A DNA stretch of 64,000 nt from Gammaproteobacteria bacterium (GTDB lineage: Bacteria; Pseudomonadota; Gammaproteobacteria; Steroidobacterales; Steroidobacteraceae), in contig JABCZO010000011.1 in NCBI GenBank assembly GCA_013289615.1, forward strand, positions 50,678-114,677, read 5' to 3'. Each line of letters opens with the position of its first letter. Position 1 is the first letter of the stretch. Shown here in pieces: positions 44,878 through 54,835 of this stretch. A program made the translations under genes and the position numbers. The notes beneath the pieces are model-generated. The model was not told the DNA's origin, searched no databases, and worked only from the letters and a program-made list of their open reading frames with translations.

Positions 44878-44913
44878 GTGCTGCAGAACAACAGGCGTGC
44901 AGCCTGGCAGCAC
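44878..44913. promoter_or_regulatory. Inverted repeat upstream of the aldehyde dehydrogenase gene
   Basis: GTGCTGC and GCAGCAC, 22 bases apart, about 60-95 bases before the aldehyde dehydrogenase start. Could be a regulator site or hairpin in the 5' leader. No sigma-54 promoter with correct GG-N10-GC spacing was found. Confidence 0.3.
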
Positions 44914-44972
44914 CCGCTTAAGGGCATGAGACGGTCGCAGGCGCAACGCCCCGAACCCGAAGGAGAGCAGTT

Positions 44973-46568
44973 ATGAGTGCCAAGAGTTCCGCCCTGCCGC
45001 GTGAGAAAACCAGTTCAATCGCTGCAGGTCCCATGAATCAGAGCGCATCGTTCACCGCGCACCTCAAGTCGATTCAGCGCACGATTCCCCTGCATGGCCG
45101 CTATGAGAATTTCATCGGTGGTGGCTGGGTCGCGCCGGTCAACGGTGCCTACTTTGACAACATTTCACCCACCACCGGCCAGATCATCTGTCAGATAGCC
45201 CGATCCCAGGCCGAGGATGTCGAGCTGGCGATCGACGCCGCGCACGCGGCGGCGGACAAGTGGGGGCGCACGTCCGCGACGGATCGGGCCCGGGTACTCA
45301 ATCGCATTGCAGATCGCATGGAGGAGTATTTGCCCTTCCTCGCGGCGGTGGAGACCTACGATAATGGCAAGCCGATTCGCGAGACGAATCTCGCCGATAT
45401 GCCGCTGGCGGTGGATCATTTCCGTTACTTTGCCGGCTGCATACGCGCTCAGGAGGGGTCACTCGGAGAACTCGACGATGACACGGTGGCCTATCATTTT
45501 CACGAACCACTGGGGGTTGTCGGGCAGATCATTCCCTGGAATTTTCCGATCCTCATGGCAGTCTGGAAATTGGCACCGGCGCTGGCCGCCGGCAACTGCG
45601 TGGTCCTCAAGCCCGCCGAGCAGACACCGCTGTGCATCATGGTGCTGATGGAACTCATCCAGGACTTGCTCCCACCCGGCGTGCTCAATGTTGTTAACGG
45701 CTTCGGGATTGAGGCCGGCAAGCCGCTCGCTTCGAGTGCGCGGATCGCCAAGATCGCCTTTACCGGGGAAACCACCACTGGCCGACTGATCATGCAGTAT
45801 GCGTCGCAAAACATCATTCCCGTGACGCTGGAGCTCGGTGGCAAGTCGCCGAATATCTTTCTCGCGGACGTTCTTCGGGAAGATGACGACTTCGTCGACA
45901 AGGCGCTGGAAGGCTTTGCAATGTTCGCCCTGAACCAGGGTGAAGTGTGTACCTGTCCGTCACGGGCACTGGTGCAGCGCTCGATCTACGAGCGCTTCAT
46001 GGAAAAGGCGATCAAGCGCGTGGAGAGCATCCGCCAGGGTGATCCGTTCGAAATGAGCACCCAGATCGGCGCCCAGGCGTCCAACGATCAGTTTGAAAAG
46101 GTACTCTCTTATATTGACATCGGTAAGAAGGAAGGCGCGAAGGTTCTGACCGGCGGTAGCGCGACCAAATTGGCCGGCGAGCTGGCCGGGGGCTATTACA
46201 TCAAGCCCACGGTGTTGGAAGGCCATAACAAGATGCGCGTCTTCCAGGAGGAAATCTTCGGCCCGGTAGTGTCGGTGACCAGCTTCGATACCCCGGAACA
46301 GGCGCTGGAGATCGCGAACGATACGCTGTACGGCCTGGGGGCCGGCGTGTGGACCCGCGATCTGAACTTAGCGTACCGTTTTGGCCGCGGTATCAAAGCC
46401 GGGCGCGTATGGACCAACTGCTATCATGCCTATCCGGCGCACGCAGCGTTCGGCGGCTACAAGAAGTCGGGCATCGGCCGTGAGACGCACAAGATGATGT
46501 TGGATCATTATCAACAGACCAAGAATATGCTGGTCAGCTACAGCACTAAGGCGCTGGGCTTCTTCTAA
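44973..46568 (+). CDS. exaC: NAD-dependent acetaldehyde/aldehyde dehydrogenase (ExaC/AcoD-like)
   Basis: A 531-residue enzyme oxidising acetaldehyde or other short aldehydes to acids. [32 protein letters not shown] (cofactor loop), [10 protein letters not shown] (general-base Glu287) and [11 protein letters not shown] (catalytic Cys326) are intact; the double-Cys CTCPSR and [21 protein letters not shown] are typical of the ExaC/AldB/AcoD group used in ethanol and acetoin breakdown. GGAGAG precedes the ATG; an internal ATG at codon 21 would give the usual 506-residue length. A DUF779 gene follows, the standard partner of this subfamily, then acs. Confidence 0.93.
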   Translation: MSAKSSALPREKTSSIAAGPMNQSASFTAHLKSIQRTIPLHGRYENFIGGGWVAPVNGAYFDNISPTTGQIICQIARSQAEDVELAIDAAHAAADKWGRTSATDRARVLNRIADRMEEYLPFLAAVETYDNGKPIRETNLADMPLAVDHFRYFAGCIRAQEGSLGELDDDTVAYHFHEPLGVVGQIIPWNFPILMAVWKLAPALAAGNCVVLKPAEQTPLCIMVLMELIQDLLPPGVLNVVNGFGIEAGKPLASSARIAKIAFTGETTTGRLIMQYASQNIIPVTLELGGKSPNIFLADVLREDDDFVDKALEGFAMFALNQGEVCTCPSRALVQRSIYERFMEKAIKRVESIRQGDPFEMSTQIGAQASNDQFEKVLSYIDIGKKEGAKVLTGGSATKLAGELAGGYYIKPTVLEGHNKMRVFQEEIFGPVVSVTSFDTPEQALEIANDTLYGLGAGVWTRDLNLAYRFGRGIKAGRVWTNCYHAYPAHAAFGGYKKSGIGRETHKMMLDHYQQTKNMLVSYSTKALGFF

Positions 46569-46664
46569 GCCGGCCGCACGCGCGGGAGGGCGCGCAGCGC
46601 GGACAGGTCAGATCACCAGGACTTGTCCGCTCTGGGCGCCTACCGGGGAATAAGGAACTGCAAT

Positions 46665-47057
46665 TTGACCAAGATTGCCTCACTCAATCCAGCTCGCGTG
46701 ACCGCAACGGTTGCGGCCGGCGCGCTGATCAGACAGCTTAAGAAGGAGCACGGTCAGATCATGTTCCATTTGTCAGGCGGCTGCTGCGATGGCAGCGCAC
46801 CGATGTGCTTTCAAGTGGGGGAATTCAAGCTGGGTGACATCGATGAGAAGGTGGGCGAGATTGTTGGCTGCGAGTTTTGGATGGATCGGGAACAACTGCG
46901 CCGCTGGGCCCACACGCGCTGGACGGTGGACGTGGTACCTGGGCGGGGAGCCAGCTTTTCACTCGAGGCCCCACTGAACCTGCGCTTTCTGATCCGCTCG
47001 TCATTGCGCGAGCTGACCACGGGCATCGACACAGCACACGAGGCGCCGGGCGAGTAA
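46665..47057 (+). CDS. DUF779 protein associated with acetaldehyde dehydrogenase
   Basis: A 130-residue protein. I prefer the TTG start (MTKIASLNPARVTAT) because AAGGA sits 8 bases upstream; a more upstream TTG also exists. The conserved core is HGQIMFHLSGGCCDGSAPMC, with a CC/C cluster that could bind metal, FQVGEFKLGDIDEKVGEIVG, CEFWMDREQLRRWAHTRWTV and DVVPGRGASFSLEAPLNLRF. The family is found next to ExaC/AcoD-type aldehyde dehydrogenases and may assist them, but its role is unproven. Same strand and probably same transcript as the dehydrogenase. Confidence 0.88.
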   Translation: MTKIASLNPARVTATVAAGALIRQLKKEHGQIMFHLSGGCCDGSAPMCFQVGEFKLGDIDEKVGEIVGCEFWMDREQLRRWAHTRWTVDVVPGRGASFSLEAPLNLRFLIRSSLRELTTGIDTAHEAPGE

Positions 47058-47116
47058 GCCCGCCGCAGACAGGTGTTCCGGTGCGTTACCTACCTTGAGA
47101 CAGATTAAACCACGCC

Positions 47117-49060
47117 ATGAGCCAAAAAATCTATCCGATTCCCGAGAGCTTTGCCGCCGCGGCACATATCAGGCGCGCCGACTACCAGCGCATGTACGCC
47201 GAGTCCGTTGAAGATCCGGATCGCTTTTGGACGCGCATCGCGCAGCGCATCGATTGGATCCAGCAGTTCTCGGCGGTCAAAGACGCCAGCTTTGCCGAAG
47301 AGAGTTTTCGCATTCGCTGGTTCTATGACGGAAAGCTCAACGTCGCCAGCAACTGCCTGGATCGTCATCTGGAAACTCGCGGCGATAAAACCGCGATAAT
47401 CTGGGAGGGAGACGACCCGGAACGTTCCGAATACATCAGCTACCGGCAGCTCTACCAACGTGTCTGTCAGTGCGCGAATGCATTGAAGTCCCTGGGGGTC
47501 GAAAAAGGCGATCGCGTCACGATTTACCTGCCCATGATTCCGGAGATCGCCATTGCAATGCTCGCATGCGCACGGATCGGAGCGATTCATTCGGTCGTGT
47601 TCGGCGGCTTCTCATCCGAGGCCCTGGGCAGCCGAATTGCGGATTGCGATTCGGCGGTTGTCATCACCGCCGATGAGGGGGTTCGCGGTGGCAAGCGTAT
47701 TCCGTTGAAGGACAACGTCGACGGGGCGCTGAGCATCAAAGGTACCGAGTGCGTCAAGCACGTACTGGTCGTGCGGCGCACCGGTACGTCTGTCCCCATG
47801 TACAGTCCGCGTGATCATTGGTACGACGAGGTCGTGCTGCACCAGGCCATGACGTGTCCAGCGGTGGCGCTGGACGCAGAAGATCCACTCTTCATTCTCT
47901 ACACCTCCGGATCGACAGGTCAGCCCAAGGGCGTGCTGCATACCAGTGGCGGGTACCTGGTGTACGCCGCGTTCACGCATGAGAGCGTATTTGATCTACG
48001 CGAAGCGGATATTTACTGGGCTACAGCAGATATCGGCTGGGTCACAGGACATAGTTATATTGTGTATGGGCCGCTTGCGAATGGTGCTACCACTGTCATG
48101 TTCGAGGGCGTCCCGAATTATCCTGATTCAGGCCGATTCTGGCAGATTGTCGATAAGCACAAAGTGACCATCTTGTATTCGTCGCCCACCGCAATTCGTT
48201 CGCTCATGCGTGAAGGCGAGGCACCGGTAAAGGCGTGGTCGCGCCGCAGTTTGCGGCTTCTGGGGTCAGTAGGTGAACCGATCAATCCAGAGGCATGGGA
48301 ATGGTATCACCGCGTCGTTGGCGATGGCCGCTGTCCAATTGTCGACACCTGGTGGCAAACGGAGACCGGTGGGATCCTGATCAGCCCTTTGCCGGGAGCA
48401 GTTGACCTGAAACCGGGTTCGGCCACGGTGCCGTTCTTTGGCGTGCGCCCTGCCATCGTCGATAGTGATGGTCGAATCCTGCAGGGCGCCTGCGAGGGCA
48501 ACCTCGTGTTGCTTGATAGCTGGCCTGGACAAATGCGTACCGTGTATGGCGAGCATCAGCGTTTTATCGACACCTACTTCAAGACCTTCCCCGGAATGTA
48601 CTTCACCGGCGATGGCGCGCGCCGCGACACGGACGGCTACTACTGGATCACGGGTCGTGTGGACGATGTACTCAATGTGGCTGGTCACCGCCTGGGCACC
48701 GCAGAAATCGAAAGTGCCCTGGTAGCTCATCCTCAGGTGGCGGAGGCAGCCGTGGTGGGATTTCCACACAACATCAAAGGACAGGGCATTTACGTCTACG
48801 TCACCTTGATTGCCGGAGCCGAGCCCAGCGAGCCGTTACGCGTTGAGTTGCGTGATTGGGTGCGCAAGGAAATCAGCCCGATCGCGACGCCCGATATCAT
48901 CCAGTGGGCGCCAGGCCTGCCGAAGACGCGCTCCGGCAAGATCATGCGGCGAATTCTTCGTAAGATCGCCGCCAACGAATACGATCAGCTCGGGGATATT
49001 TCAACGCTGGCCGATCCCAGCGTGGTCGAGCAGCTGGTCAAGGAGCGGGCGCACAAGTAG
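47117..49060 (+). CDS. acs: Acetyl-CoA synthetase
   Basis: A 647-residue AMP-forming ligase turning acetate, CoA and ATP into acetyl-CoA. It shows the Acs N-terminal helix region ([24 protein letters not shown]-type [17 protein letters not shown]), P-loop [44 protein letters not shown], and the hinge/C domain with [21 protein letters not shown] and [15 protein letters not shown], whose Lys is the usual acetylation-controlled residue. With the dehydrogenase and DUF779 upstream it completes acetaldehyde to acetyl-CoA, the PHA precursor. Convergent with phaB, 21 bases apart. Confidence 0.96.
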   Translation: MSQKIYPIPESFAAAAHIRRADYQRMYAESVEDPDRFWTRIAQRIDWIQQFSAVKDASFAEESFRIRWFYDGKLNVASNCLDRHLETRGDKTAIIWEGDDPERSEYISYRQLYQRVCQCANALKSLGVEKGDRVTIYLPMIPEIAIAMLACARIGAIHSVVFGGFSSEALGSRIADCDSAVVITADEGVRGGKRIPLKDNVDGALSIKGTECVKHVLVVRRTGTSVPMYSPRDHWYDEVVLHQAMTCPAVALDAEDPLFILYTSGSTGQPKGVLHTSGGYLVYAAFTHESVFDLREADIYWATADIGWVTGHSYIVYGPLANGATTVMFEGVPNYPDSGRFWQIVDKHKVTILYSSPTAIRSLMREGEAPVKAWSRRSLRLLGSVGEPINPEAWEWYHRVVGDGRCPIVDTWWQTETGGILISPLPGAVDLKPGSATVPFFGVRPAIVDSDGRILQGACEGNLVLLDSWPGQMRTVYGEHQRFIDTYFKTFPGMYFTGDGARRDTDGYYWITGRVDDVLNVAGHRLGTAEIESALVAHPQVAEAAVVGFPHNIKGQGIYVYVTLIAGAEPSEPLRVELRDWVRKEISPIATPDIIQWAPGLPKTRSGKIMRRILRKIAANEYDQLGDISTLADPSVVEQLVKERAHK

Positions 49061-49081
49061 GGAGCAATGCTAGCCCCGCTG

Positions 49082-49831
49082 CTACTGCATGTGCTGGCCG
49101 CCATTGATCGCTATGTTCGCGCCGGTCACGAACGCGGCCTCTTCGCTCGCCAGGTAAGCCACGAGTCCGGCCACTTCTTCAGGTTTGCCGAGCCGACCAA
49201 TTGGTATCTGCGGGATAATCTTGGCGTCGAGCACTTCTTTCGGGATCGCCGTGACCATTTTCGTGCCGATGTAGCCGGGTGAAATGGTGTTGACAGTCAC
49301 GCCCTTGCGGGCCACTTCCAACGCCAGGGCTTTGGTGAAGCCGTGCATGCCTGCTTTGGCGGCTGAGTAATTGGTTTGCCCGAAGGCGCCTTTCTGGCCG
49401 TTGACCGATGAGATGTTGATGATCCGGCCCCAGCTGCGATCCACCATGCCATCGCAGACCTGCTTTGCCATGTTGAAGCACGAATCGAGGTTCGTGTGCA
49501 TCACCGAGTCCCAGTTGATCTTGTCCATCTTTTTGAAAGTCATATCGCGGGTGATGCCAGCGTTATTCACCAGTACGTCCACCGGCCCGAGCTCCGCCAC
49601 CAACTTGCGCACGCAGGCCTGACAGGATTCCCAGTCGGTCACATCGCAGGCGTAGGCGTGAAATTCAAATCCCTGCGCCTTCATCGTCTGCAGCCACTGC
49701 TGCGCCCTGGTGTTGCCCGGCGAATAGGTCGTGACGACGGTGTAGCCAAGCGCTGCCAGTTTGAAACATATCGCTTCACCGAGCCCACCCATGCCACCCG
49801 TGACAAGTGCAATTCTTTTTTTAGATACCAT
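49082..49831 (-). CDS. phaB: Acetoacetyl-CoA reductase PhaB
   Basis: A 249-residue NADPH-dependent SDR that reduces acetoacetyl-CoA to (R)-3-hydroxybutyryl-CoA. RIALVTGGMGGLGEAICFKL, YACDVTDWESC, NNAGITRDMTFKKM, IINISSVNGQKGAFGQTNYS then AAKAGMHGF, and SPGYIGTKMV are the characteristic PhaB segments; FGQTNYSAAKAGMHGFTKAL is nearly identical to the well-known enzymes as I remember them. It follows phaA by 55 bases on the same strand. Together with PhaA it supplies monomer to both synthases. Confidence 0.95.
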   Translation of the reverse strand: MVSKKRIALVTGGMGGLGEAICFKLAALGYTVVTTYSPGNTRAQQWLQTMKAQGFEFHAYACDVTDWESCQACVRKLVAELGPVDVLVNNAGITRDMTFKKMDKINWDSVMHTNLDSCFNMAKQVCDGMVDRSWGRIINISSVNGQKGAFGQTNYSAAKAGMHGFTKALALEVARKGVTVNTISPGYIGTKMVTAIPKEVLDAKIIPQIPIGRLGKPEEVAGLVAYLASEEAAFVTGANIAINGGQHMQ

Positions 49832-49886
49832 ACAGCGCTCACTTCCCGAATATGGTTTGGTTCAGCTTGTTTAACACCCCGGTATC

Positions 49887-51062
49887 CTAACGTTCGATGG
49901 CAAGGGCCACGCCCATGCCACCACCAATGCACAGGCTGGCGAGACCTTTCTTCGCGTCGCGACGAATCATTTCGTACAGCAACGTGACCAGGATACGGCA
50001 GCCAGAGGCGCCGATGGGATGACCAATGGCAATAGCGCCCCCATTGACGTTGATCTTTGAGGTATCCCACCCCATTTGCCGATTAACCCCGATCGCCTGC
50101 GCGGCGAACGCCTCATTGATTTCCATCAGGTCAAGTTCCTGATGCGTCCAGCCCGCCTTCTTAAGACACAGCTGGCTGGCTGGTACTGGCCCCATGCCCA
50201 TGATCTTCGGATCGACGCCTGCAGATGAATAGGCCTTGATCCGGGCTAGCGGCTTCAGTCCCAGTTCATCGGCTTTGCGCGCCGACATCATCATGACCGC
50301 GGCGGCGCCATCATTGAGACCCGAGGCATTTCCGGCGGTAACCGTGCCCTCCTTACTGAAAGCAGGCTTGAGTTCCCCTAGCGCCTGCGCCGTGGTACCT
50401 GGACGAATATACTCGTCCGTGTCAAAGAGTGTGGTGCCCTTCTTGCTGGTAATTTCTACAGGCACAATCTCTGCCTTGAATCTGCCGGCCTTTTGCGCGG
50501 CTTCAGCCTTCTGTTGCGATGCGGCCGCAAATTCATCCTGCTCACGTCGGGAGATGCTGTATTTCGTCGCCACATTTTCGGCCGTCGTACCCATATGATA
50601 GTTGTTGTAGGCGTCCCAGAGTCCATCGATGATCATGCTATCGACGAGTTTGGCATCGCCCATGCGAAAGCCATCCCGGGACCCTGGCAATACATGCGGC
50701 GACGCACTCATGTTCTCCTGACCGCCGGCGATGACGATCTCAGCATCACCACACTTTATGGCCTGCGCCGCAAGATGCGTCGCCTTCAGACCACTGCCAC
50801 ATACCTTGCCGATCGTCATCGCCGGCACCATGTCGGGGATGCCAGCGCGGATCAGTGCCTGTCGGGCGCCGTTCTGGCCGATACCCGCTGTGAGCACCTG
50901 ACCCATGATGACTTCAGAAATCTGCTCAGGCTTGACGCCGCTGCGAGCGAGCAGCGCCTTGATGACCTGCGCACCCAGATCGGAGGCGGGGATTTTCGCG
51001 ATTGAGCCGTTGAATTTGCCCACCGCCGTTCGGAGTGCGGCCGTAATTACCACATCGTTCAT
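49887..51062 (-). CDS. phaA: Acetyl-CoA C-acetyltransferase PhaA
   Basis: A 391-residue biosynthetic thiolase that condenses two acetyl-CoA into acetoacetyl-CoA. GGAGGAAG precedes the ATG ([17 protein letters not shown]). Catalytic Cys88 is in [11 protein letters not shown], His348 in [12 protein letters not shown] and Cys378 in [29 protein letters not shown] and [13 protein letters not shown] complete the family pattern. First gene of the phaA-phaB pair at the right end of the PHA island, with a 400-base upstream region. Confidence 0.96.
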   Translation of the reverse strand: MNDVVITAALRTAVGKFNGSIAKIPASDLGAQVIKALLARSGVKPEQISEVIMGQVLTAGIGQNGARQALIRAGIPDMVPAMTIGKVCGSGLKATHLAAQAIKCGDAEIVIAGGQENMSASPHVLPGSRDGFRMGDAKLVDSMIIDGLWDAYNNYHMGTTAENVATKYSISRREQDEFAAASQQKAEAAQKAGRFKAEIVPVEITSKKGTTLFDTDEYIRPGTTAQALGELKPAFSKEGTVTAGNASGLNDGAAAVMMMSARKADELGLKPLARIKAYSSAGVDPKIMGMGPVPASQLCLKKAGWTHQELDLMEINEAFAAQAIGVNRQMGWDTSKINVNGGAIAIGHPIGASGCRILVTLLYEMIRRDAKKGLASLCIGGGMGVALAIER

Positions 51063-51468
51063 AAGGTCTTCCTCCGTCCGGATAATTGAATTTGGGCCGC
51101 CGCCGCCCAAGCACTTTTACCTTTGCTGTGCATCGGCATTATAGGCCGACCCTCACAGGATGCTGGGGTCCTCGGTGCCCGACATCGCGCTTCTGCCAGT
51201 CGATGCCACGATCGTCAGCGTGCCGATCTGGCCCGGGATCATGGTCCAGCGCGGGTCTGGCTTTGGGTTGCAGCAGGAGCACGTCCGTGCACGAACGCGG
51301 ATCAGATATGGTTTCGTGACAGCCTATGTTTGATAACGCACAGACATAAGTGCCGACGTGCGGCATCCTGATGTGCTAGACGCACAATGAACTTCAGCCT
51401 GCAGGCCTCTCACTGCAACTTAGCGCGGCATGTGGTCCCGGTATTCATTTGCCAAGAGGGTCATGATC
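51063..51468. other. Intergenic region upstream of phaA and HiPIP genes
   Basis: Divergent control region of phaA and the HiPIP gene. A 57-codon plus-strand frame (51160-51333) and a 75-codon minus frame are open but have no recognisable domain; I do not call them genes. No clear dyad of the phaP/phaR type was found here. Confidence 0.5.
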
Positions 51469-51774
51469 ATGAATGGAAATTTTACACGGCGCACTCTCGT
51501 GAAGGGCTGCCTCGTTGCAGGTGCGCTCGTTCCGGTTGCGGGACTCTTCAATAGCGTTGCTTATGGCGATTCCCCGGCACTGGATCCGAGCGAGCCGACC
51601 GCCAAGGCGCTCAATTACGCTACAAAATCTGCCAAGGCCGATGCCACTTGCGCGAACTGTTCGCAGTATCAAGGTAAGGCAGGAGACGCCACGGGTCCCT
51701 GCGCAATTTTCCCAGGCAAGAGCGTAGCGTCCGCCGGCTGGTGCAGTGGCTGGGTGAAGAAGGGAGCCACTTGA
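51469..51774 (+). CDS. High-potential iron-sulfur protein (HiPIP)
   Basis: A 101-residue periplasmic electron carrier. Of three candidate ATGs, the last has AAGAGGG at proper spacing. A Tat signal (FTRRTLVKGCLVAGALVPVAG) precedes the mature domain. The four [4Fe-4S] ligands are Cys61 and Cys64 (CANC), Cys78 (GPCAIFPGKSV) and Cys92 (AGWCSGWV), the exact HiPIP spacing. HiPIPs carry electrons to terminal oxidases or photosynthetic reaction centres, mostly in gamma- and betaproteobacteria. It stands alone, and its partner is not in the window. Confidence 0.95.
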   Translation: MNGNFTRRTLVKGCLVAGALVPVAGLFNSVAYGDSPALDPSEPTAKALNYATKSAKADATCANCSQYQGKAGDATGPCAIFPGKSVASAGWCSGWVKKGAT

Positions 51775-51968
51775 AGTAACACGTCTCGTCGGCAGCATTC
51801 TCAGCTCGCCACCGGAAGTGCTTTTCGGAAATGGTCGTGTAGGTGGCGCGCGTACAAGCGTGGGCGGCCACCGGCTCATTGAAGGCGTTCGCGTTTCGCC
51901 TCCGCGACCAGTGCCCAACGATTGGTGCCGTCTTTTCCGCCACGGCCACGCCGCGAGCCGGTACCTGG

Positions 51969-53051
51969 CTAAGGCACGACGTCGAACTTCAGATCGTCGA
52001 AGTTGTAGCGCGGTACCTGGATATAGCCGCCGTCCTGCTGCTTTTCCGGGACCTTGTGCACTTTGACATCATCCACGGTCATCTTGCCGCCGTGTTCATT
52101 GACCCAGAAGTCGATGTCATAGTACTGGTCGGTGGTACCGGCCTTGCGAAAGTCGGTGCACATGAAATAGCGGCCGTCCTGTTGCAGGCGCCGTACCGGC
52201 TGGTGCGTACCGATGAAATCCAGATCCACCTTCTCGCCGGTCTTGGAGTCCGTCAGTTCGACCGTGCCGTGGTGATCGCTACGGCGTTTGACGATGTCTT
52301 CTTCCACGGCTGACATGACTTCCCAGCCGCGCGTCTGTTCGGTCTTGCCGGGATGCTCCGACGCCGGGATCCACCACCAGGGAATCGGCTGCCGTGTCTG
52401 CAACATCCAGCCGGTGCCGTCGCGCTTGGGCGCCTTGTAGATGCGCGTGTCGACTATCTCAAGCTTCTTGTCGGCCGTCGGCTTGATCCAGAAATCAATC
52501 AGGTACTTCTTGGCCGCATCATCCTGGGCCGTAAATGCAACGTCGGGAAAGAAACCATAGCCGGCCAGCGTGCGGACAAAATCCACGTGATCGAATGTGA
52601 GCTTGAGGTGCTGACCGCTGACCGGATCGAAGAACGGGTAGGCACCGCCATTCTTCGAGGCGGAATCGGTGATGACGCCGGTGACGTAGGTCTGCACGTC
52701 GCCGCTCTCAAAGTGCTGCATGCGCTCGGTGTTGATATCCACCTGGCTGGCTGCGAGGAAGTTTCGGGCCCGTTCGATATTGCCCTGCGGGTTCTCCAGG
52801 AACTCTTTCCTGGCCTTCTCGCTGCCAAAGCAGTAGACCTTGCCGTCCGGCGCGGTCCACTTGATCGAACAATCGGTCGCCACGGACGACCCCTCCGCCA
52901 GTGCCATGGTGCACTGGCCGCCGAACTCGGGCTGGGCGGAGGAGGCGGGCAGGGGCGATTTTGCAGCCGGTGGCGACGCGGCGGCGAGGCTGACGGCAGC
53001 CGGTGAGAGCAGCGCCGTGGCCACGACCAATAAACAGACAACGGATTTCAT
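51969..53051 (-). CDS. Secreted protein with YHS-like N-terminal region, function unknown
   Basis: A 360-residue exported protein; GGAGGG precedes the ATG and the signal peptide is MKSVVCLLVVATALLSPAAVSLA. Residues about 45-105 (GGQCTMALAEGSSVATDCSI, then KWTAPDGKVYCFGSEKARKEFLENP) resemble a YHS metal-binding-like module with three Cys. The rest shows two similar beta-rich parts, each with a FDHVDFV/VDLDFIG segment, a FW-containing segment (YLIDFWIKPTADKK, YDIDFWVNEHGGK) and a D(T/V)xxYK/HK segment (IVDTRIYKAP, VDDVKVHKVP), so it looks internally duplicated. No known function. It lies downstream of the Rieske oxygenase on the same strand. Confidence 0.75.
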   Translation of the reverse strand: MKSVVCLLVVATALLSPAAVSLAAASPPAAKSPLPASSAQPEFGGQCTMALAEGSSVATDCSIKWTAPDGKVYCFGSEKARKEFLENPQGNIERARNFLAASQVDINTERMQHFESGDVQTYVTGVITDSASKNGGAYPFFDPVSGQHLKLTFDHVDFVRTLAGYGFFPDVAFTAQDDAAKKYLIDFWIKPTADKKLEIVDTRIYKAPKRDGTGWMLQTRQPIPWWWIPASEHPGKTEQTRGWEVMSAVEEDIVKRRSDHHGTVELTDSKTGEKVDLDFIGTHQPVRRLQQDGRYFMCTDFRKAGTTDQYYDIDFWVNEHGGKMTVDDVKVHKVPEKQQDGGYIQVPRYNFDDLKFDVVP

Positions 53052-53246
53052 ACGCACCGGGCACCCTCCATCGCCGCAACACCCCCAGGGCCGCGGGTTG
53101 CGACCCCTGCACGTTGGCGGAGCAGCGCTTATACCCCCTGCCCGCGGCCCCGACAAGCTGGCCGCGGCGACACGCCCGGCGTCACGGCAGCGCATTGATC
53201 GGCGGGGCTTTTTTTCCGCCTGCGACGCTGCGCGACCGGATGATTG

Positions 53247-54347
53247 TCAGGGCTCGATCGGGCGGCCGCAGCGCGCCAGAACGGCGCGCAAGTCTCGCAA
53301 CGCCGGGAACACCTCGTTGTTCCAGTCGGCTTGCTGCGTGTCGTAAGCCTGCTGTTCGCGCTCGACGATTTCCTTGTCTTCGCGAAAGATATTTTCGGTA
53401 AACCAGACCACAAAGGGCCACACCGCGTGAATCAGGCCCGGCACCGGCGGCTTCTTCACCGACAGGTAGCCGTAGGTGCGGTTGGTGCGCTGGGCAGCAT
53501 CCAGCGGCGTATATCCCAGCCACACATCCAGTACCGGATCGTTTGTGTCCTTGATGTCGCGCCCGATCCAGACCCGCAAACTCTGACTCGGGTAGTCGGT
53601 GCGGATGCGCATGTGATCGGAGAAGTCTCTCTTTCCCTCGCCGCGCTTGCGCACCAGATCGACGATGACCTGCTCGCCCAAGGATGGTTTGCCGGCGGTA
53701 CGGCTGAAACTGTATTCGACCTGCGCCCAGTCCTCGCCGTGCTTTCGTCCGATGCATTTGGCGCGGATTGAACCCATCTGCCTTCGATGCATAAACTGGT
53801 GGTTCATGTCGAACAGGTTCTCGTGCATGAAGGTGTAGTGGCAGGCCACCTCGCGATTCAGCCGTCGGGTCTTATAGTCCTTACGAGCGGAGGAGCCGAG
53901 GCTGACCGGCAAGCGGCTTTCCGCCAGTTCGGGATCGCCTGGGAAGACGAAAATAAGGCCCTGCACCTCGCGCGCGGGGTAACTCCTGACACCGTTGGGC
54001 AAGCGCTCCTTGCCGAGATAGGGGACATCGACGCACCTGCCGCTGCAGTCATATGTCCAGCCATGGTAGTGGCACTTGAGCTCATCGCCGCTCACCACGC
54101 CCAGGTGCAACGGCACTTGTCGATGAGCGCAGCGGTCCTCCAGGGCAAAGACTCGTCCGCTGCTACCGCGATACAGCACGATCGGTTGCCCAGCGAAGCG
54201 GCGCCCGAGTGTGCGCCCGGCCTTCAGTTCATGGGACCAGGCAAGCGGATACCAGTAATCCGGGTGCGCGCCGATGCGGCGCAGATCGAATGCGTTCGGC
54301 GAATTCGCCAGGCGCATGTTGATCAGGGTCGAACTATCCTCCGACAT
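53247..54347 (-). CDS. Rieske non-heme iron oxygenase (VanA-like)
   Basis: A 366-residue oxygenase alpha subunit; the start MSEDSSTLINMRLA has CGGAG just upstream. The Rieske [2Fe-2S] site is complete: CAHRQVPLHLG and CHYHGWTYDCSG. The mononuclear iron motif HENLFDMNHQFMHRR provides Asp/His ligands and the bridging acidic residue. The size and HxxxxH arrangement match vanillate O-demethylase and phthalate/toluene-sulfonate type three-domain ROs that act on aromatic or steroid rings. No ferredoxin or reductase gene adjoins it, so electrons must come from partners elsewhere. Substrate unknown. Confidence 0.88.
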   Translation of the reverse strand: MSEDSSTLINMRLANSPNAFDLRRIGAHPDYWYPLAWSHELKAGRTLGRRFAGQPIVLYRGSSGRVFALEDRCAHRQVPLHLGVVSGDELKCHYHGWTYDCSGRCVDVPYLGKERLPNGVRSYPAREVQGLIFVFPGDPELAESRLPVSLGSSARKDYKTRRLNREVACHYTFMHENLFDMNHQFMHRRQMGSIRAKCIGRKHGEDWAQVEYSFSRTAGKPSLGEQVIVDLVRKRGEGKRDFSDHMRIRTDYPSQSLRVWIGRDIKDTNDPVLDVWLGYTPLDAAQRTNRTYGYLSVKKPPVPGLIHAVWPFVVWFTENIFREDKEIVEREQQAYDTQQADWNNEVFPALRDLRAVLARCGRPIEP

Positions 54348-54835
54348 CACGCGCTCCGATGGGTATTCCAACGCGCCAGAGTAATGAAGCGACGTTCTCG
54401 GTACTTGGGCAGTTAGAAACGAGAGTCGCGGTCAGCCTCTAGTTCGCCTTACGCCAAAGCACTCTTGTCGAGATTCGTTTTTACTTCAGTGGATCGGGTG
54501 GGAACGCCCTTTTAGTCATCACGGTTACGGATTCACGAACTCTTGCTCGTCGATTTCCAAGGCCGATAGCCACACACGGCCGCAAGGTGCTGTAGGTGGT
54601 CGCCTACGAGCCGTTAGCCATAATTGGGCTCTTTATGTGGTGTTTTGGCTACACTCTCGGGCAAACACTAGAACCCGAAATGTGACCTGCGTCGCCATCT
54701 GCCTCTCGGTTATGTCATATAAAGGCTAATAATCAATCGCTTACGACGGAGCCATCAAACATATATTCAATTGACATAAGGGTCTGTGCAATTTACCTTA
54801 ATGGGTAAGAACTACAGACCGCGACAGGGAAGAGC
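54348..54835. other. Less GC-rich intergenic region
   Basis: No gene seen. Base composition drops compared with the flanking PHA/oxygenase region, many TAA/TAG triplets occur in all frames, and AT-rich patches appear at 54715-54770. Candidate promoter for the DUF6502-like gene at its right end. Marks the left edge of the anomalous island. Confidence 0.55.
54771..54799 (+). promoter_or_regulatory. Candidate promoter for the DUF6502-like gene
   Basis: Perfect -35 TTGACA (54771-54776), 17-base spacer, weak -10 TACCTT (54794-54799). The TTG start codon lies 36 bases further on. Confidence 0.4.

Noticed and set aside
44878..44972. Sigma-54 promoter upstream of the aldehyde dehydrogenase
   Set aside because: TGGCAGCACCCGC resembles the -24/-12 elements but the spacing between GG and GC is wrong, and no AcoR/ExaE-type activator gene is nearby.
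51160..51333. 57-codon plus frame in the phaA upstream region
   Set aside because: Starts after a weak CACAGG and has no hydrophobic helix or recognised domain; probably chance.
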